From: an uncultured Acidobacteriia bacterium
GTDB taxonomy: Bacteria; Acidobacteriota; Terriglobia; Bryobacterales; Bryobacteraceae
Length of the DNA stretch: 43,971 bases
Direction of reading: 5' to 3'
Assembly: GCA_903923395.1 (NCBI GenBank)
Contig: CAIXXM010000120.1
Span: 1 to 43,971 of the forward strand
How positions within the stretch are numbered: the stretch's first letter is position 1; every line of letters starts with the position of its first letter. Both the position numbers and the translations under genes were made by a program. The notes beneath the pieces were generated by a model that worked only from the letters and a program-made list of their open reading frames with translations, was not told the DNA's origin and made no database searches. This document shows, piece by piece, positions 24,209 to 32,328 of the stretch.

Positions 24209-24502
24209 ATGGCTAGAGACTTTGCCGCTGAACTGGCGGAATGCCGCGGAAAGATTGACGATGTGGACCGCCGCATCCTGGATCTGTTGAATGAACGGAC
24301 CCGCGTGGTCGAGCGGATCGGGAAGATCAAGGCAGATGCGCAACTGGCAGTGTATGAGCCGAAGCGCGAAGACCAAGTGTTCCAGAATGTGAAGGAGCAC
24401 AATGGCGGACCGCTCAGCAATGAGGCGGCCAAGCGGATTTTCGAGCGGATTATTGATGAAATGCGGAAGGTCCAGCGGGACCGGATGGAAACTGGGAACT
24501 AA
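24209..24502 (+). CDS. chorismate mutase, AroQ type
   Basis: A 97-residue all-helical single-domain enzyme that turns chorismate to prephenate in the cytoplasm. The AroQ pattern is clear: CRGKIDDVDRRILDLLNERT, then the Arg/Lys-bearing VVERIGKIKAD, YEPKREDQVF and a third helix RIFERIIDEMRKVQ. ATG 24209 is the natural start; a TTG 6 bp upstream is less likely. It lies directly before the DAHP synthase gene (stop and start abut). In some bacteria free AroQ forms an inhibitory complex with DAHP synthase, so this pair may be physically and functionally linked. Confidence 0.92.
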   Translation: MARDFAAELAECRGKIDDVDRRILDLLNERTRVVERIGKIKADAQLAVYEPKREDQVFQNVKEHNGGPLSNEAAKRIFERIIDEMRKVQRDRMETGN

Positions 24503-25516
24503 ATGCTAGTCGTAATGCAGCAGGGCGCGGAAGAAGCGCAGATTCAGAAGGTCATCGACCGTTTGACAGAAGATGGATTTGACGTCCACCGCTCCACGGG
24601 GACAATCCACACGCTGCTGGGCGGCGTGGGTGGCAAGGAACAATTTGATCCGGCCCTGTTTGAGCAGATGGACGGCGTCAAAGAGGTCCACCGGATTGTG
24701 TCGCCATACAAACTGGCGGCGAAGGCGTTCCGGCCTGAAGGCACTGTAATCAATGTGGGGGGCCTGGAGATCGGCGGCAACAATATTGTCACCATGGCTG
24801 GACCGTGCAGCGTGGAGAACCGGGATCAGATTGAGCGCTCGGCGGATATTGTGGCCGAAGGCGGCGCGCAGGTGATCCGCGGCGGTGCGTTCAAGCCCCG
24901 TTCGTCACCGTACAGCTTCCAGGGTCTGGGCGAAGAAGGCCTGCAGATGATGCGGGAAGCAGCAGACCGCCGTGGCCTCAAAGTCATCAGCGAAGTGATG
25001 GATTCCACGCAGATCACACTGCTTTCCACCTATGCGGATATTCTGCAGGTGGGCGCCCGCAACATGCAGAACTTCAATCTGCTGCGCGAACTGAGTAAGA
25101 TCCGGAAGCCAATTATGCTCAAGCGCGGCCCCTCGGCAACAATTGAGGAATGGCTGCTCTCGGCGGAATATATTCTGGCGGGCGGCAACTATGACCTGAT
25201 GCTCTGCGAGCGCGGTATCCGGACCTTTGAGACCTACACGCGCAACACGTTTGACGTTTCCGCGATTCCCGTGGTCCACAAGCTCTCGCACCTGCCAATC
25301 ATCGCTGACCCGTCCCACGGCACAGGCCGCCGCGATCAGGTGCCCCCGATGGCACGGGCGGCAGTGGCTGCCGGTGCCGATGGCTTGATCATGGAAGTGC
25401 ATCATGACCCGGACCACGCGCTGAGTGATGGTGCGCAGTCCATGTATCCGCCGCAATACTGGGAACTCATGAAGCAGTTGCGGCTGATCGCGGCAGCGGT
25501 GGGACGCAGCATTTGA
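24503..25516 (+). CDS. aroF: 3-deoxy-7-phosphoheptulonate synthase (DAHP synthase, AroA-I-beta type)
   Basis: A 337-residue enzyme for the first shikimate step (PEP plus erythrose-4-phosphate). Residues 1-70 are a ferredoxin-like regulatory domain (MLVVMQQGAEEAQIQKVID), as in the Thermotoga-type enzyme where it binds Tyr. The catalytic barrel has MAGPCSVEN, GGAFKPRSSPYSFQG, LQVGARNMQNFNLL, MLKRGPSATIEEWL and IADPSHGTGRRD, with metal ligands Cys (AGPCS), His (PSHGT), Glu and Asp as expected. Feedback control through the N-terminal domain is likely. tyrA overlaps its end. Confidence 0.93.
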   Translation: MLVVMQQGAEEAQIQKVIDRLTEDGFDVHRSTGTIHTLLGGVGGKEQFDPALFEQMDGVKEVHRIVSPYKLAAKAFRPEGTVINVGGLEIGGNNIVTMAGPCSVENRDQIERSADIVAEGGAQVIRGGAFKPRSSPYSFQGLGEEGLQMMREAADRRGLKVISEVMDSTQITLLSTYADILQVGARNMQNFNLLRELSKIRKPIMLKRGPSATIEEWLLSAEYILAGGNYDLMLCERGIRTFETYTRNTFDVSAIPVVHKLSHLPIIADPSHGTGRRDQVPPMARAAVAAGADGLIMEVHHDPDHALSDGAQSMYPPQYWELMKQLRLIAAAVGRSI

Positions 25517-26322
25517 TCCAGACGGTTGCGGTCGCGGGTGCCGGATTGATTGGGTCGTCCTTTGGACTGGCCATCAAGCAGGCTGGCTTTGCCGGAACCG
25601 TGCTGGGCGTCAGTTCGGAACGAAGCATCGCAGCGGCGATGCAGGTGGGTGCCATTGACCGCGGCTGTTCGCTCGAAGAAGCCGCTGCGCAGGCCGACCT
25701 GCTTTTCCTCTCGCAACCCGTGCTTGCGATTGCCGAAACCATCCGGCGATTGGACCCTCTAGTGAAAACGGGCGCTCTGGTGACTGACGCCGGGTCGACC
25801 AAACGTGTGATTTGCGACGCGGCGAAAGGCCTGAAGCGCTGCCAGTTCGTGGGTGGACATCCCATGGCGGGCAAAGAAGTGCGCGGCGCCGCGGCAGCAG
25901 ACGGCAGTTTGTTCCGCGACCGCACCTGGGTGCTGACAGGGACTGCAGATACGCCTTTGGAACTCGAATTCCGCGGCTGGCTGCGGCGGATTGGCGCCAG
26001 GGAACTTCTGCTCGACGCCAAAACACACGATCATCTGGTTGCCTGGAGTTCGCATCTGCCGCAGTTGCTCTCCACAGGGCTGGCAGCGGCGATTGCCGAC
26101 ACGAACCCGGCAGCAGCAAGAGTGGCGGGCCCCGGCTTGATGGACATGACGCGGCTGGCCATGAGCTCGTTTGATCTCTGGAGCGAGATTCTGGAGACCA
26201 ACGCAGATGAGGCCGGAGCGGCACTCGACGCCTGCATCGCGAAACTCCAGGCACTGCGGGCAGATCTGCCCGGCGAGTTCGCCAAAGCATCCGAATTTTC
26301 CAAGCAACTCCGTAAGAAGTAA
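25513..26322 (+). CDS. tyrA: prephenate/arogenate dehydrogenase
   Basis: A 269-residue NAD(P)-dependent dehydrogenase that makes 4-hydroxyphenylpyruvate (or tyrosine from arogenate). The Rossmann motif AGAGLIGSSFGLAI opens the protein; VTDAGSTKRVI and FVGGHPMAGKEVRGAAAAD carry the conserved substrate-site residues. The helical dimer domain follows (HLVAWSSHLPQLLSTGLA with the conserved His, then WSEILETN). The start is TTG, overlapping the DAHP synthase stop. The sequence does not separate prephenate from arogenate specificity. It ends the aromatic operon: a 243-bp intergenic region follows. Confidence 0.9.
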   Translation: MIQTVAVAGAGLIGSSFGLAIKQAGFAGTVLGVSSERSIAAAMQVGAIDRGCSLEEAAAQADLLFLSQPVLAIAETIRRLDPLVKTGALVTDAGSTKRVICDAAKGLKRCQFVGGHPMAGKEVRGAAAADGSLFRDRTWVLTGTADTPLELEFRGWLRRIGARELLLDAKTHDHLVAWSSHLPQLLSTGLAAAIADTNPAAARVAGPGLMDMTRLAMSSFDLWSEILETNADEAGAALDACIAKLQALRADLPGEFAKASEFSKQLRKK

Positions 26323-26530
26323 AATTCCAAATTCATCCCCTCCCTTGCGCATAACAGACTGGTGGACGCCTGCGGCGAAGTCTGCCGTCATTCCGGCGAT
26401 GGGGTACGGATGCGTGAAAAGCCTTTGCGTTTCGCCGAAGAGGACCTGTTGCTCATCCGGACCGGGATGCCACGGCGGTACGGAGTCAGCAGTGAAACGT
26501 TTTGGGAGCAGCCCGGCAGAATTATTCCTC

Positions 26531-26559
26531 TTGACAATAGTTGTTATCACGACTAATCT
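26531..26559 (+). promoter_or_regulatory. strong sigma-70 promoter of the MarR-family gene
   Basis: A perfect -35 box TTGACA (26531-26536), a 17-bp spacer and a -10 box TAATCT (26554-26559). The expected transcription start, 6-8 nt downstream, falls on or next to the GTG start at 26566, so the mRNA may be leaderless. The 243-bp gap after tyrA (26323-26565) holds nothing else that I can identify. Confidence 0.7.
26538..26555. promoter_or_regulatory. MarR-type operator inside the promoter spacer
   Basis: TAGTTGTTATCACGACTA is an 18-bp near-palindrome: 14 of 18 positions match its own reverse complement. It fills the space between the -35 and -10 boxes. The location fits autorepression by the MarR protein encoded immediately downstream. 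Confidence 0.6.
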
Positions 26560-26565
26560 GGAGAC

Positions 26566-27036
26566 GTGGCAGGCAAGCTTCTCAAAGAAATCCGCCAGAA
26601 CAAACCCTTCTCCATGGTTGAGGAAGAGGCCGTGCTCAACATCAGCCGGACTGCTGAAGTTCTCAACCGGCAGATGGCGGAATTTCTCAAAACCTACGGC
26701 CTGTCGCCAACGCAATACAACGTACTTCGCATCCTGCGCGGCGCGGGCAGGGACGGCATCACTTGTTCCGAACTCGGCGGGCGCCTGGTCACGGCGGACC
26801 CCGATATCACCCGCCTGCTGGACCGCATGGAGACCCGTGGACTGGTGCGCCGTGAACGCAGCAAGGAAGACCGCAGAGTGGTGGTGGTCACCGCGGCAAA
26901 AGATGGACTCGATCTCGTGGACAGCATGGATCAACCTGTACAAGCCATGCTGAAGAAGGGCATCGGGAAGATGAAAAAGAAGCAACTGCAGGAAATCATC
27001 GAACTTCTCGAACAGGTTCGCGAAGCGGCGGAGTGA
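26566..27036 (+). CDS. MarR family transcriptional regulator
   Basis: A 156-residue winged-helix regulator starting at GTG; ATG 26614 is an internal alternative. The fold is typical: helix 1 NISRTAEVLNRQMAEFLKTYG, LSPTQYNVLRILRGAG, ITCSELGGRLVTADPDITRLLDRMETRGLV (recognition helix), then the wing RRERSKEDRRVVVV. A C-terminal dimerisation helix rich in Lys follows. The family binds palindromes and releases DNA on contact with phenolics or oxidants. One palindrome lies in its own promoter and a related site sits before the SnoaL-like gene, so both genes are likely targets. The two cysteines usual for redox-sensing OhrR are absent (one Cys only, in ITCSEL). Confidence 0.9.
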   Translation: MAGKLLKEIRQNKPFSMVEEEAVLNISRTAEVLNRQMAEFLKTYGLSPTQYNVLRILRGAGRDGITCSELGGRLVTADPDITRLLDRMETRGLVRRERSKEDRRVVVVTAAKDGLDLVDSMDQPVQAMLKKGIGKMKKKQLQEIIELLEQVREAAE

Positions 27037-27049
27037 GTTCCGGCATCAA

Positions 27050-27067
27050 TAGTTGTTGTAACGGATA
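27050..27067. promoter_or_regulatory. second MarR-like site before the SnoaL-like gene
   Basis: TAGTTGTTGTAACGGATA repeats the left half (TAGTTGTT) and much of the centre of the operator at 26538-26555, lying 46 bp before the next ATG. The right half-site is degenerate. No good -35/-10 pair stands out around it. Confidence 0.45.
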
Positions 27068-27112
27068 TCGTGAAATGCAAGTAACTGGATCGAAAAAAAA
27101 GGAGACAAAACA

Positions 27113-27466
27113 ATGAGCACTGTTGCAGAACTCGACAAGAAACTGAACGAAGCCATCCTGACCGGACGGGCCATGGAAGCCTTCGAAGAACTCTACGCCG
27201 ACGATGTCGTGATGATGGAGAACAATGAGACCTTCGTTGGCAAGGAACTCAACCGCAAGCGCGAGATCGAATTCTTCTCGTCCGTGGCCGAATGGCATGG
27301 TGCGAAGGTGGAATTCGAAGCCATCAACGGCGACGTGACCTTCGGACAGTGGTGGATGGACGTGACCTTCAAGAACGGCTACCGCTACACCAACACGCAG
27401 ATTGCTGTCCGCCAGTGGAAAGACGGCAAGCTGGTGCACGAACGTTTCTTCTACAACAAGGGCTAA
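27113..27466 (+). CDS. SnoaL-like / NTF2-superfamily protein
   Basis: A 117-residue protein with a single cone-shaped NTF2-like fold. Landmarks are an N-terminal helix (LDKKLNEAILTGRAMEAFEELYADDVVM), METNE-type loop MENNETFVGKELN, and curved strands KVEFEAINGDVTFGQWWMD and TQIAVRQWKDGKLVHERFFYN. The superfamily includes isomerases, hydrolases and ligand carriers, so the reaction is open. A strong AAAGGAGAC ribosome-binding site precedes the ATG, suggesting high expression. The MarR-like site upstream implies control by the preceding regulator, possibly in response to a small aromatic or an oxidant; this is an inference. Confidence 0.82.
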   Translation: MSTVAELDKKLNEAILTGRAMEAFEELYADDVVMMENNETFVGKELNRKREIEFFSSVAEWHGAKVEFEAINGDVTFGQWWMDVTFKNGYRYTNTQIAVRQWKDGKLVHERFFYNKG

Positions 27467-27476
27467 GCAGCAAACC

Positions 27477-27508
27477 GGGCGCGGTGCGCTGTTGTGCCGC
27501 GCCCTTCA
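27477..27508. terminator. hairpin between convergent SnoaL-like and YpfJ-type genes
   Basis: An 8-bp perfect GC stem (27477-27484 with 27497-27504, 12-nt loop) lies 10 bp after the SnoaL-like stop and right at the end of the convergent gene. T tracts on both sides are weak (TTCAGTTT; GGTTTG), but the position fits a shared terminator. Confidence 0.5.
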
Positions 27509-28219
27509 GTTTGTGCCGAAAGTATTGCAACTGGCGATGCGGCCAGTGGCGAAACCCTTGCGGAACCAGCCTTGCCTTTGTGCCGAAGAACCGTGTGTGA
27601 AGCTTTCCGGACTGGAATAGCCGCGTGCCATCTTCTGTAAGTGATCATCGCCCACAGCGGCAGCCGCACTGAGGGCCGAATCCACGTCCTGCTCCTTCAA
27701 AATCCCCCGCTCTTTTGTGGAATGCGCCCAGGCTCCGGCGAAACAATCAGCCTGCAATTCCAGCTTGACGGATAACTCATTCCGGTCGCGCGGATGGCGG
27801 TCCTGATCCTGATGCACCTTCGATTCAATCCCGAGTAACTTCTGGATGTGATGCCCCAGTTCATGGGCAATCACATAAGCCTGCGCAAAATCACCACGCG
27901 CACCAAACCGGCTGCGCAGTTCATCGAAGAAGCCAAGATCGAGATAGACCTTTTCGTCCGCAGGGCAGTAGAACGGGCCAGTGAGCGATTTCGCCGGGCC
28001 ACAGCCGGAAGTCATCTTATTCCGGAACAAATCCAGCTTGGCGTGGTGATACGGCGTACCCGTCATGGGGGCAAGTTCACGGTCCCAGGTATGCTGCACG
28101 TCATCCAGCACGCGGGAGACATAGGCAACGCGGGGGCGGTCCCGCTCATCCAGATCCCGCTGCGCGAAAAGAGACCCGCAGGCGAGGAACAACAGCAGCA
28201 AGTTACGCGACAATTTCAT
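27506..28219 (-). CDS. ypfJ: YpfJ-type neutral zinc metallopeptidase
   Basis: About 237 residues from ATG 28219. The signal peptide MKLSRNLLLLFLACGSLFAQ exports it. The zinc motif H119-E-x-x-H123 lies in AYVIAHELGHHIQKLLG, and ELQADCFAGAWAH supplies the third ligand, both hallmarks of the PF04228 family. Also typical are MTSGCGPAKSLTGPFYCPAD and DSALSAAAAVGDDHLQ, with FTHGSSAQRQGWFRKGF at the end. Function in bacteria is poorly known. It starts 17 bp inside the end of the DUF1501 gene and is probably co-transcribed with it. Confidence 0.9.
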   Translation of the reverse strand: MKLSRNLLLLFLACGSLFAQRDLDERDRPRVAYVSRVLDDVQHTWDRELAPMTGTPYHHAKLDLFRNKMTSGCGPAKSLTGPFYCPADEKVYLDLGFFDELRSRFGARGDFAQAYVIAHELGHHIQKLLGIESKVHQDQDRHPRDRNELSVKLELQADCFAGAWAHSTKERGILKEQDVDSALSAAAAVGDDHLQKMARGYSSPESFTHGSSAQRQGWFRKGFATGRIASCNTFGTN

Positions 28220-29588
28220 GCACCACATTCCCCGCAACGTCGGTCAGGCGGAAGTCGCGCCCGCTGTAGCGGTAAGTCAGTTTCGTATGATCCATGCCCA
28301 TCAGGTGCAGGATGGTGGCATGGAGATCATGCACGTGCACCGGCTTTTCGACAGACTTGAAGCCGAAGTCATCCGTGGCGCCATGGACATAACCGCCCTT
28401 GACGCCGCCGCCTGCCAGCACATAACTGAAGCCTGCGCTGTTATGATCACGGCCATTCTGCACTTTCACCAGACCACTGACTTCCACAGCGGGAGTGCGG
28501 CCGAACTCCCCGCCCAGGATCACGAGCGTGTCATTCAGCAATCCGCGCAACTTCAAATCTTCGAGCAGCGAAGATACACCCATATCGGCTTCATTGCCGA
28601 GTTTCTTGTGGGCCATGATGTCATCATGCGAATCCCACGGCTGGCCGTCCCCATGATAGATCTGCACCATCCGGACACCCTTTTCGATGAGGCGCAGCGC
28701 CATCAGGCAGCCGCGGCCGATGTTGGTATCCCCATAGCGGGCGCGGATCTTTTCCGGCTCCTTCGAGATATCGAAGACCTCCGGGGCCTCCGATTGCATC
28801 CGGTAGGCGATTTCAGCGGATTGAATCGCCGCTTCCAACTCATTGTCATGGCCTGTGCGGGCCAAATGTAACTGGTTGAGTTTCGAAAGAAGATCAAGCT
28901 GCGTACGCTGTTCCGGCAACTTCAATTCCGGATTGCGGACATACTGCACCAACTTATCGGGCGTCTTCTCATTGTTCGGAATGTAAGTGCCCTGATAGAC
29001 GGCGGGCAGGAAGGTGGAGGCCCAAAGCTGGGGTCCAACGACAGGAAAACCGGGACAAAGAACAACAAAGCCCGGCAGGTTCTGGTTTTCCGAGCCCAGC
29101 CCATAGGTCAGCCAGGAGCCCATGGAGGGCCGGCCGGGCAACTTATCGCCGGAGTTCATCAACAATAGCGACGGTTCATGGTTGGGACGTTCCGTGAACA
29201 TGGACCGGATCACGCAGCACTCATCGGCATGACCACCCAGACGGGAGAAGATCTCACTGAACTCCAAACCGCTCTTGCCGTACTTCTTGAACTCGAACGG
29301 CGAGCGCAGCAAGTTACCGGTCTTGCGCTCCGTCTTGACGTTGCCACCGGGCGCGGGCTGCCCGTTGTATTTCGTCAACAGCGGCTTGGGGTCAAACGTA
29401 TCCACCTGTGACGGACCGCCATTCAGGAAGATGAAGATCACGTGCTTGGCTTTGGGCGCGAAGTGGGGAGCCTTCGGCGTCAAAGGGCCTGCCGGTGGAG
29501 TGTTATTGGCAGCGGCACCCAGCATTTGCGCCAGTGCCGTCATACCGAAGCCGGTTCCCGCTGTTTTCAGACAATCACGTCTCGTCAT
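28203..29588 (-). CDS. DUF1501 family (sulfatase-like) exported protein
   Basis: About 461 residues from ATG 29588, which lies 4 bp after the previous stop and gives a twin-arginine signal (MTRRDCLKTAGTGFGMTALAQ). The DUF1501 features are AKHVIFIFLNGGPSQVDTFDPKP at the start of an alkaline-phosphatase-like fold, DRxF-type motif RSMFTERPNHEPS, NIGRGCLMALRLIEKGVRMVQI, LVILGGEFGRTPAVE and GRDHNSAGFSYVLAGGGVKGG. The family pairs almost always with DUF1549/DUF1553 cytochromes in Planctomycetota and Acidobacteriota, as here. Its reaction is not established; a role in polysaccharide or sulfated polymer use has been suggested. Confidence 0.88.
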   Translation of the reverse strand: MTRRDCLKTAGTGFGMTALAQMLGAAANNTPPAGPLTPKAPHFAPKAKHVIFIFLNGGPSQVDTFDPKPLLTKYNGQPAPGGNVKTERKTGNLLRSPFEFKKYGKSGLEFSEIFSRLGGHADECCVIRSMFTERPNHEPSLLLMNSGDKLPGRPSMGSWLTYGLGSENQNLPGFVVLCPGFPVVGPQLWASTFLPAVYQGTYIPNNEKTPDKLVQYVRNPELKLPEQRTQLDLLSKLNQLHLARTGHDNELEAAIQSAEIAYRMQSEAPEVFDISKEPEKIRARYGDTNIGRGCLMALRLIEKGVRMVQIYHGDGQPWDSHDDIMAHKKLGNEADMGVSSLLEDLKLRGLLNDTLVILGGEFGRTPAVEVSGLVKVQNGRDHNSAGFSYVLAGGGVKGGYVHGATDDFGFKSVEKPVHVHDLHATILHLMGMDHTKLTYRYSGRDFRLTDVAGNVVHEIVA

Positions 29589-29592
29589 AGTG

Positions 29593-32190
29593 TTAGTCCA
29601 CAAACTCAAATTCATTTGCTTCCAGCAGGACCTGCATGTACAGAGGCCAGGCCGTCATGCCAGCATGCTGCACATATTCGAGGCCCAGTTTCTTCTCCTC
29701 CACCGTGGGCTTGCGCTGGTAGAAGATACGGTAAGCCTGCTCCAGACGTTCCTCATCTGTTTTGCCGAGCGTGGAAACCCGCAGGGCAATCCCCTTGGCT
29801 TGTGAGAGTATCCAGGGATTGTTCATGAAGAAGAGGCGCTGCAGTGGAACATTGGTGGCCAGACGCTGCTCCGCCGTGTTATTCGGATTTGGAAAGTCAA
29901 ACAGAGCCAGTGCAGGGTCTAACTTCCTGCGGCTGACAAAGCAGTAGACGGTGCGGCGCACGTTGGCATCAGAGATCTTTTCCGCCTTGCCGCCGGTGTT
30001 CAGATCCAGCTTGCCCGAAAGAAACAGCACGGCATCACGAAGTTCTTCTGCATCCAGACGCTGCCGGTTATAGTGCCAGTTGAAACGGTTTTCGGGGTCC
30101 AGGTTGAGGCCCTTTTCGTTGGTTTCCGCACTCTCTTGATACGCGGCGCTCAACATGATGTTCCTGGTCAATTTCTTGATGGACCACCCACCCTGCATGA
30201 ACTGCGTGGCGAGGTAATCGAGTAACTCGGGGTTTGCCGGGCGGTCACCCTGCAGGCCGAAGTTACTCGGCGTGCGGACAATTCCCTGTCCGAAGTGATG
30301 TTGCCAGATACGGTTGACGATCACGCGCGGCGTCAGCGGGTTCGTCTCACTGACCATTGCCTCAGCGAGTTCCAGACGTCCGCTGCCATGCGTGAATGGC
30401 TTCTGTTCACCGGGGCTGAGAATCGCCAGGAACCTGGGAGGCGCCAGCTCCCCCTGATTGCCACGGTCACCGCGAATCCAGACCTTCTGCTTGCCGAGCG
30501 TTGGCTTATCGCTGATGGCTTGCAGGAAGGGATACTCGGGCAGCTTGTCTTTCTCTATGCCCTTCAGTTCCGCCCGCAGCAACTCCAGGTTCTCTTTCCA
30601 TTGCCCAAGCAGGAAGCGGTCGACTTTGCCGTCACCATAGTGCAGCACGCCGCGGTCGCCAAAGATGTTCTCCCAAAGCACATGCTTGTCACGGCTCAAA
30701 GAAACAAGATCCGCCTGACTAAGATCACCACGGTTCGGATTCAACCCGAGCTTGATGTGGTTCTTGTCATCCACCGTCTTCTTTTCTTTGTTGACCGCAA
30801 GTAAAGTTTCCTGAAACTCATTGGCGGCTTTGCGCCGGTCCTCCGGCGTCTTCGCAGCAAACCAGGCTTTCAGATAGGGGTGATCTTTCTCAGGGTTCTT
30901 GAGATAGTTCTTCCACTTATCCAGCGTTTCCTGATCGAGCGTTCCCCTGGGCTCATCTCCAGCGGCGGCCAGCAGATAGGAGGCGGTGCGCCGGGAAAGA
31001 ATATCGGCCAGTTGTTCGGACTGCTGCTTAACGAATTCCGTAATCTCCCCGCGCTTGGCATTCATCCGCTCCTGCTGCTTCTTATAGGCATCCACCACTT
31101 CTTTGGGTGCGAGAGGAACTTCATTCATCTTCGAGTTTTCGAAGATACCCAGCATGGAGTAGTAATCCACCTGCGGAATTGGGTCGAATTTGTGGTTATG
31201 GCACTGCGCGCAGGCCACGGTCAGTGCCAGAAAGCCGCGGGTGGTGGCATCCACACGGTCATCCTGAAACTCTGGACTGAGCGCATAGAAGCCCGTGCCA
31301 GCCTGATACTTTTCCTTTTCCGGCATCAGGTCCCCGGCAATCTGCGCCTTCGCGAACGTGTTGTAAGGCATGTCCGAATTGAAGGCATTGATAACCCAAT
31401 CACGGTAACGGAAGGCATTGGGATGAGGCTCTTCCATGGTGGAGTTCAGCTTGTCATCGGAGTAGCGCGCGATATCGAGCCAGAAGCGCCCCCAGCGCTC
31501 ACCATAGCGGGGCGACGCGAGCAGCGTATCGAGCACCTTCTCAAACGCGTTGGGCGATTTATCCGCAAGAAACGCATCCACCTGTTCCGGCGCGGGCGGC
31601 AAACCGGTGAGATCGAAATAAGCGCGGCGGATGAGAGTGCGGCGGTCGGCTGGCTTGGCTGGGGTGAGACCCTTCTCCTCCAGCTTTGCCAGAATGAAAC
31701 GGTCAATATCGTTCAGTGCCCACTTTGTGTTCTTAACCTTGGGCACGGCCGGGTTCGCCACCGGCTTGAATGACCAGAAATTGCGCTGTTCCTGGGAGAT
31801 CGTGTACTGGACAGGCTTTGCCGGACCCGCCGGCCAGACCGCACCGCCCTTGATCCAGTTCGCAATATCATTGACCTGCTCATCCGGCAGTTTGCCGCCC
31901 GGCGGCATTTTCAAAGTGGCGTGGGTTTGGCGGATCGCCTGAATCAACAGGCTCTTATCCGGATCACCGGCTACAATCGCCGGGCCGGATTTCCCGCCCG
32001 CCAGCGCATGCTCGCGGGTATCCAACTGCAAACCGCCCATCTTCCCGCCGGCGTGACAGCCCAGACATTTGTCGGCGAGCACGGGGCGCACCTTCATCTC
32101 GAAGAACTCCGCGGGATTGGCAGGCACCGCGGCCCGCGCGCTGCAGAGCGCCGAAAACATGGCGGTAATGGCGAATCGTGAGGCCCTCAT
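29593..32190 (-). CDS. PSCyt1-DUF1549-DUF1553 exported cytochrome protein
   Basis: An 865-residue exported protein with signal peptide (ITAMFSALCSARA), then a planctomycete-type cytochrome domain with C42-LG-C45-H46 and a later MPPGGKLP Met-ligand motif. DUF1549 (about 165-370) begins DIDRFILAKLEEKGLTPAKPADRRTLIRR. DUF1553 (about 600-860) includes PLTPRVIVNRIWQHHFGQG, ADELRD-like DAEELRDAVLFLSGKL, and FFMNNPWILSQAKGIALRV. The protein is paired with DUF1501 just downstream. The domain set suggests electron transfer coupled to an unknown periplasmic oxidation. Normal length; no frameshift seen. Confidence 0.9.
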   Translation of the reverse strand: MRASRFAITAMFSALCSARAAVPANPAEFFEMKVRPVLADKCLGCHAGGKMGGLQLDTREHALAGGKSGPAIVAGDPDKSLLIQAIRQTHATLKMPPGGKLPDEQVNDIANWIKGGAVWPAGPAKPVQYTISQEQRNFWSFKPVANPAVPKVKNTKWALNDIDRFILAKLEEKGLTPAKPADRRTLIRRAYFDLTGLPPAPEQVDAFLADKSPNAFEKVLDTLLASPRYGERWGRFWLDIARYSDDKLNSTMEEPHPNAFRYRDWVINAFNSDMPYNTFAKAQIAGDLMPEKEKYQAGTGFYALSPEFQDDRVDATTRGFLALTVACAQCHNHKFDPIPQVDYYSMLGIFENSKMNEVPLAPKEVVDAYKKQQERMNAKRGEITEFVKQQSEQLADILSRRTASYLLAAAGDEPRGTLDQETLDKWKNYLKNPEKDHPYLKAWFAAKTPEDRRKAANEFQETLLAVNKEKKTVDDKNHIKLGLNPNRGDLSQADLVSLSRDKHVLWENIFGDRGVLHYGDGKVDRFLLGQWKENLELLRAELKGIEKDKLPEYPFLQAISDKPTLGKQKVWIRGDRGNQGELAPPRFLAILSPGEQKPFTHGSGRLELAEAMVSETNPLTPRVIVNRIWQHHFGQGIVRTPSNFGLQGDRPANPELLDYLATQFMQGGWSIKKLTRNIMLSAAYQESAETNEKGLNLDPENRFNWHYNRQRLDAEELRDAVLFLSGKLDLNTGGKAEKISDANVRRTVYCFVSRRKLDPALALFDFPNPNNTAEQRLATNVPLQRLFFMNNPWILSQAKGIALRVSTLGKTDEERLEQAYRIFYQRKPTVEEKKLGLEYVQHAGMTAWPLYMQVLLEANEFEFVD

Positions 32191-32328
32191 GTCTGGTTAC
32201 CAGTGTAATGTGATTGACGCGGTTAATCGCCGGAAAGTGACAGCTCATCCAGTGTTTTTACCGTCCGTCGGCAACCCGGCGACTTCCATCTGTAATTTCT
32301 CTAACCTGCAAATGGAGGCAAACACAAC

